Below are positions 8,608 to 10,668 of a stretch of 10,668 nucleotides of DNA, piece after piece. The stretch lies in the NCBI GenBank assembly GCA_015679605.1, contig JAAAVE010001053.1, positions 1 through 10,668 of the forward strand, read 5' to 3'. Numbering within the stretch: the stretch's first letter is position 1; each line of letters begins with the position of its first letter. Made by a program: the position numbers and the translations under genes. The notes under the pieces were generated by a model, which was not told the DNA's origin, made no database searches, and saw only the letters and a program-made list of their open reading frames with translations. The DNA comes from Podila epigama. Lineage: Eukaryota > Mortierellomycota > Mortierellomycetes > Mortierellales > Mortierellaceae.

Positions 8608-10518
8608 ATGCTTCGCTCGTCCCTCACTCGTGTGGCCTCAAAGGTCGCGTCCTCACACCCAAAGTTGATGGCTACCCGTACATTCTCTAGCTCATTGGTC
8701 AGCAAGAACGTCTCCTTTGGCCTGAACGAGGACCAGCTCGCTATCCAAGAGCTTGCCCGCAAGTTCACAGAGGATGAGATCATCCCCATCGCAGCTCACC
8801 ACGACCGTACTGGTGAGTACCCCACTGAGCTGATCCGCAAGGCCTGGGAGGTCGGCCTGGTCAACACCCACATTCCTCAGGCCTATGGCGGTCTTGGTCT
8901 CGGTGTCTTTGATGCATCACTTGTGTCCGAGGAGCTTGCGTATGGATGCTCTGGTATCCAGACGGCTATCGAGGCCAATGGCCTTGCTGAGGCACCTCTA
9001 CTTGTAGCTGCCAACGACTTTCAAAAGAAGAAGTATCTCGGACGTATGACAGAGGAGCCCTTGATGGCCGCGTATTGTGTTACTGAGCCAGGCGCAGGAT
9101 CAGACGTTGCCGGTATCCAAACCAAAGCTGTCAAGAAGGGTGACAAGTGGGTTATCAACGGACAAAAGATGTGGATCACTAACGGAGGAAAGGCAAACTG
9201 GTACTTTGTCCTCGCCAAGGTATGTTTCTACAATAGTCTTTTTTGCAAAAAAAAAAGGGCTGTTTTACATTGCAGCCAAAGTTTGCACGGGTCGGGAGCG
9301 TAATCCATGCGTGTACACGCACGCGTGCTGTCTGATTCAATGAAGACGAGAGGGAGGGAGTGAGGGAAGAGGAGGAGGGGGAGGTATGCAAGGGAGGGAG
9401 TGGAGCGGAAAAGTAAACTCACCCAGTCAGAGTGGAGAACGATCTTTCTTTCTGCATCTGTGATTTCATCCCGTGAAAACACCCGGCATGCTCATGTTCA
9501 CTCACATATTCTTGTCCCCTTCTTCTCCTCCCCCAACTTTTAGACTGATGCCAATGCCAGGGCTGGCTCTGCATTTACCGGTTTCATCGTTGATGGTAAC
9601 TCCAAGGGTATCACAGTTGGCCGCAAGGAGCAAAACATGGGTCAACGTGCCTCAGACACTCGTGGAATTACATTCGAAGATGTTGAGGTCCCCGAGGAAA
9701 ACGTGTAAGTTTCTTGTTTGTCGGGATGATTATGATGCCCTTTTACGTTTGTCCGACGTTAGACCAGGACTGGTGTTTTGGAACGGGAGGAATGGCAATG
9801 TAAAGATGGTCAGGTTCTTTCCTACACACGACAACTTTGTGGAGTCAAATGGATTCGCACGCGAGCATGTGATGATGTTCAGGAAATAACCAACAAAAGA
9901 TTTCGAGAGCACACACACACACACACATGCACACACACAAAAAACATTACACTTGCCAAATGTGTCATTTTTGTTGAAATCAAAAGAATATACTTCTGAC
10001 TCGTTTCTCTACTACTCTTTTTCTTCCTTTCATCCAGCTTGGGTAGCGCTGGTCAGGGTTTCAAGATCGCTATGGGGGCCTTCGACATTACTCGTCCCTT
10101 GGTTGCCGCTGGTGCTGTGGGTTTGGCCCGTCGTGCCATGGTAGAGGCCACCAAGTATGCTGTTGATCGCAAGACCATGGGTCAGCCAATTATCAACCAT
10201 CAAGCTGTGCAATTCATGATCGCCGATATGGCTATCGGCATCGAAGCTGCCCGTAACATGGTCTGGAAGGCCGGTTGGCTCAAGGACAATGGCCACCGCA
10301 ACACATGGGAAGCATCAATTGCCAAGGCTCTGGCTTCGGATGTTGCTGTAAAGTCGGCCTGCGACGCTGTTCAAGTCTTTGGCGGTGCTGGCTTCAACAC
10401 CGAATACCCCGTAGAGAAGTTGTACCGTGACTCCAAGATCTTCCAGATCTATGAGGGTACTTCACAGGTCCAGCGCCTTATTATTGGCAAGGGTGTTGTT
10501 GATCGTGTTACCAAGTAA
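8608..10518 (+). CDS. ACADM: Mitochondrial medium-chain acyl-CoA dehydrogenase (3 exons)
   Basis: Model: join(8608-9219, 9544-9704, 10038-10518), 417 residues against about 421 in human ACADM. Known: this FAD enzyme makes the 2,3 double bond in acyl-CoA in mitochondrial beta-oxidation and passes electrons to ETF. Seen: residues 1-33 ([16 protein letters not shown]...) contain Arg, Lys and Ser but no acidic residue, a typical matrix-targeting presequence; cleavage probably lies near RTFSSS (24-29). The acyl-CoA dehydrogenase signatures follow: [13 protein letters not shown] (Thr159 onwards) and [20 protein letters not shown] from Gln370. The catalytic base is Glu397 in QIYEGTSQ, the position of Glu376 of mature [21 protein letters not shown] and [19 protein letters not shown] also match the medium-chain class closely. 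No catalytic residue is missing. Chain-length preference is inferred from similarity; a short-chain specificity cannot be fully excluded. Confidence 0.94.
9220..9543 (+). other. ACADM intron 1
   Basis: The donor is GCCAAG|GTATGT and the acceptor CAACTTTTAG|ACTGAT, after a C/T-rich tract (324 bases, phase 0). Joining gives [22 protein letters not shown], in register with the family. Read through, the frame stops at TAA 9301-9303. It contains a G-rich purine tract described separately. Confidence 0.92.
9350..9406 (+). repeat. G-rich polypurine tract in ACADM intron 1 (possible G-quadruplex)
   Basis: Almost pure purine sequence with G-runs at 9352-9354, 9356-9358, 9364-9366, 9377-9381, 9392-9394 and 9396-9398. 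Loops of 1, 5 and 10 bases between the first four runs allow a loose G4 motif on the plus strand, which is also the RNA strand. It could equally be simple GA-rich low complexity. Confidence 0.6.
9705..10037 (+). other. ACADM intron 2
   Basis: The donor is AACGT|GTAAGT and the acceptor TTTCATCCAG|CTTGGG (333 bases, phase 2). A CTGAC branch-point match is at 9994-9998, 39 bases before the acceptor. Joining gives [22 protein letters not shown], exactly in family register. If retained, a stop (TAA 9706-9708) follows one codon after the exon. Confidence 0.93.
9910..9939 (+). repeat. Interrupted (CA)n microsatellite
   Basis: Nine CA units (9910-9927) are followed by TG and a further CA run to 9939, within ACADM intron 2. 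It is the second AC-type microsatellite of the window, and both are intronic. Confidence 0.95.
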
Positions 10519-10668
10519 ATAGATGAATAGCCATTAGTGTATAGCACTCATAAATGAGAAACAAAACTGTAATATGCCTACAAAAGAACTCTATGCTTCG
10601 ACAATGACACGCTGGCCTAAAAATGATACTCTCGCTCTTTGAGGAGCTGGATTTTTTTTTTTTTTTTT
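10519..10668 (+). other. ACADM 3' flank, ending in T17
   Basis: 150 bases after the stop with no supported gene. It is AT-rich, with CATAAATG near 10548 as a weak 3'-end-signal candidate; no AATAAA is seen. The window ends in 17 consecutive T (10652-10668). This may be a natural homopolymer or the point where an assembly stops. Confidence 0.6.

Noticed and set aside
10652-10668. T17 as evidence of a retroposed poly(A) tail on the minus strand
   Set aside because: It sits at the window edge with no coding sequence or target-site duplication visible; a homopolymer or assembly end is simpler.

Overview
This window looks like nuclear DNA of a filamentous fungus, most likely an early-diverging lineage such as Mucoromycota/Mortierellomycota. 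That placement is inferred from protein resemblance and was not searched. The reasons are GT-AG introns with CTRAY-like branch points, a fungal-specific New1/Elf1-type ABC ATPase, a fungal-style glycogenin with a long C-terminal extension, and a mitochondrial medium-chain acyl-CoA dehydrogenase close in sequence to animal ACADM. All three genes lie on the plus strand, with short intergenic gaps of 370 and 224 bases. I found no convincing gene on the minus strand.

Layout. (1) 1-2614: the 3' part of a New1/Elf1-type member of the eEF3 family, open at the left edge. It carries the end of the HEAT region, the helical linker, two ABC ATPase domains and a chromodomain-like insertion. One 139-base intron lies just before the stop. 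(2) 2615-2984: the gap holding the New1 3' UTR and the glycogenin promoter/leader. (3) 2985-8383: a glycogenin gene in five exons. The first three and the start of exon 4 encode the GT8 glucosyltransferase domain. Exon 4 (about 3.5 kb) encodes a very long extension: a roughly 50% histidine tract, a duplicated VNPHHLTDY motif, an FPWE motif, three NAWD motifs, two charged helices, and Ser/Thr-rich disorder. Exon 5 encodes an acidic then basic tail. The predicted protein is about 1535 residues, far larger than animal (about 350) or yeast (380-618) glycogenins. (4) 8384-8607: a gap with an AATAAA signal, a CACGTG E-box and an AT-rich TATA-like element. (5) 8608-10518: an ACADM-type dehydrogenase of 417 residues in three exons with two introns above 320 bases. 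(6) 10519-10668: its 3' flank, ending in a T17 run at the window edge.

Functionally the genes serve ribosome/translation quality (New1), priming of glycogen synthesis (glycogenin) and mitochondrial fatty-acid beta-oxidation (ACADM). The last two are both energy-storage genes, but nothing in the sequence shows co-regulation. The most unusual item is the giant, histidine-rich glycogenin. The rest reads as ordinary fungal housekeeping sequence, and I see no mobile element, CRISPR array or defence-type system.
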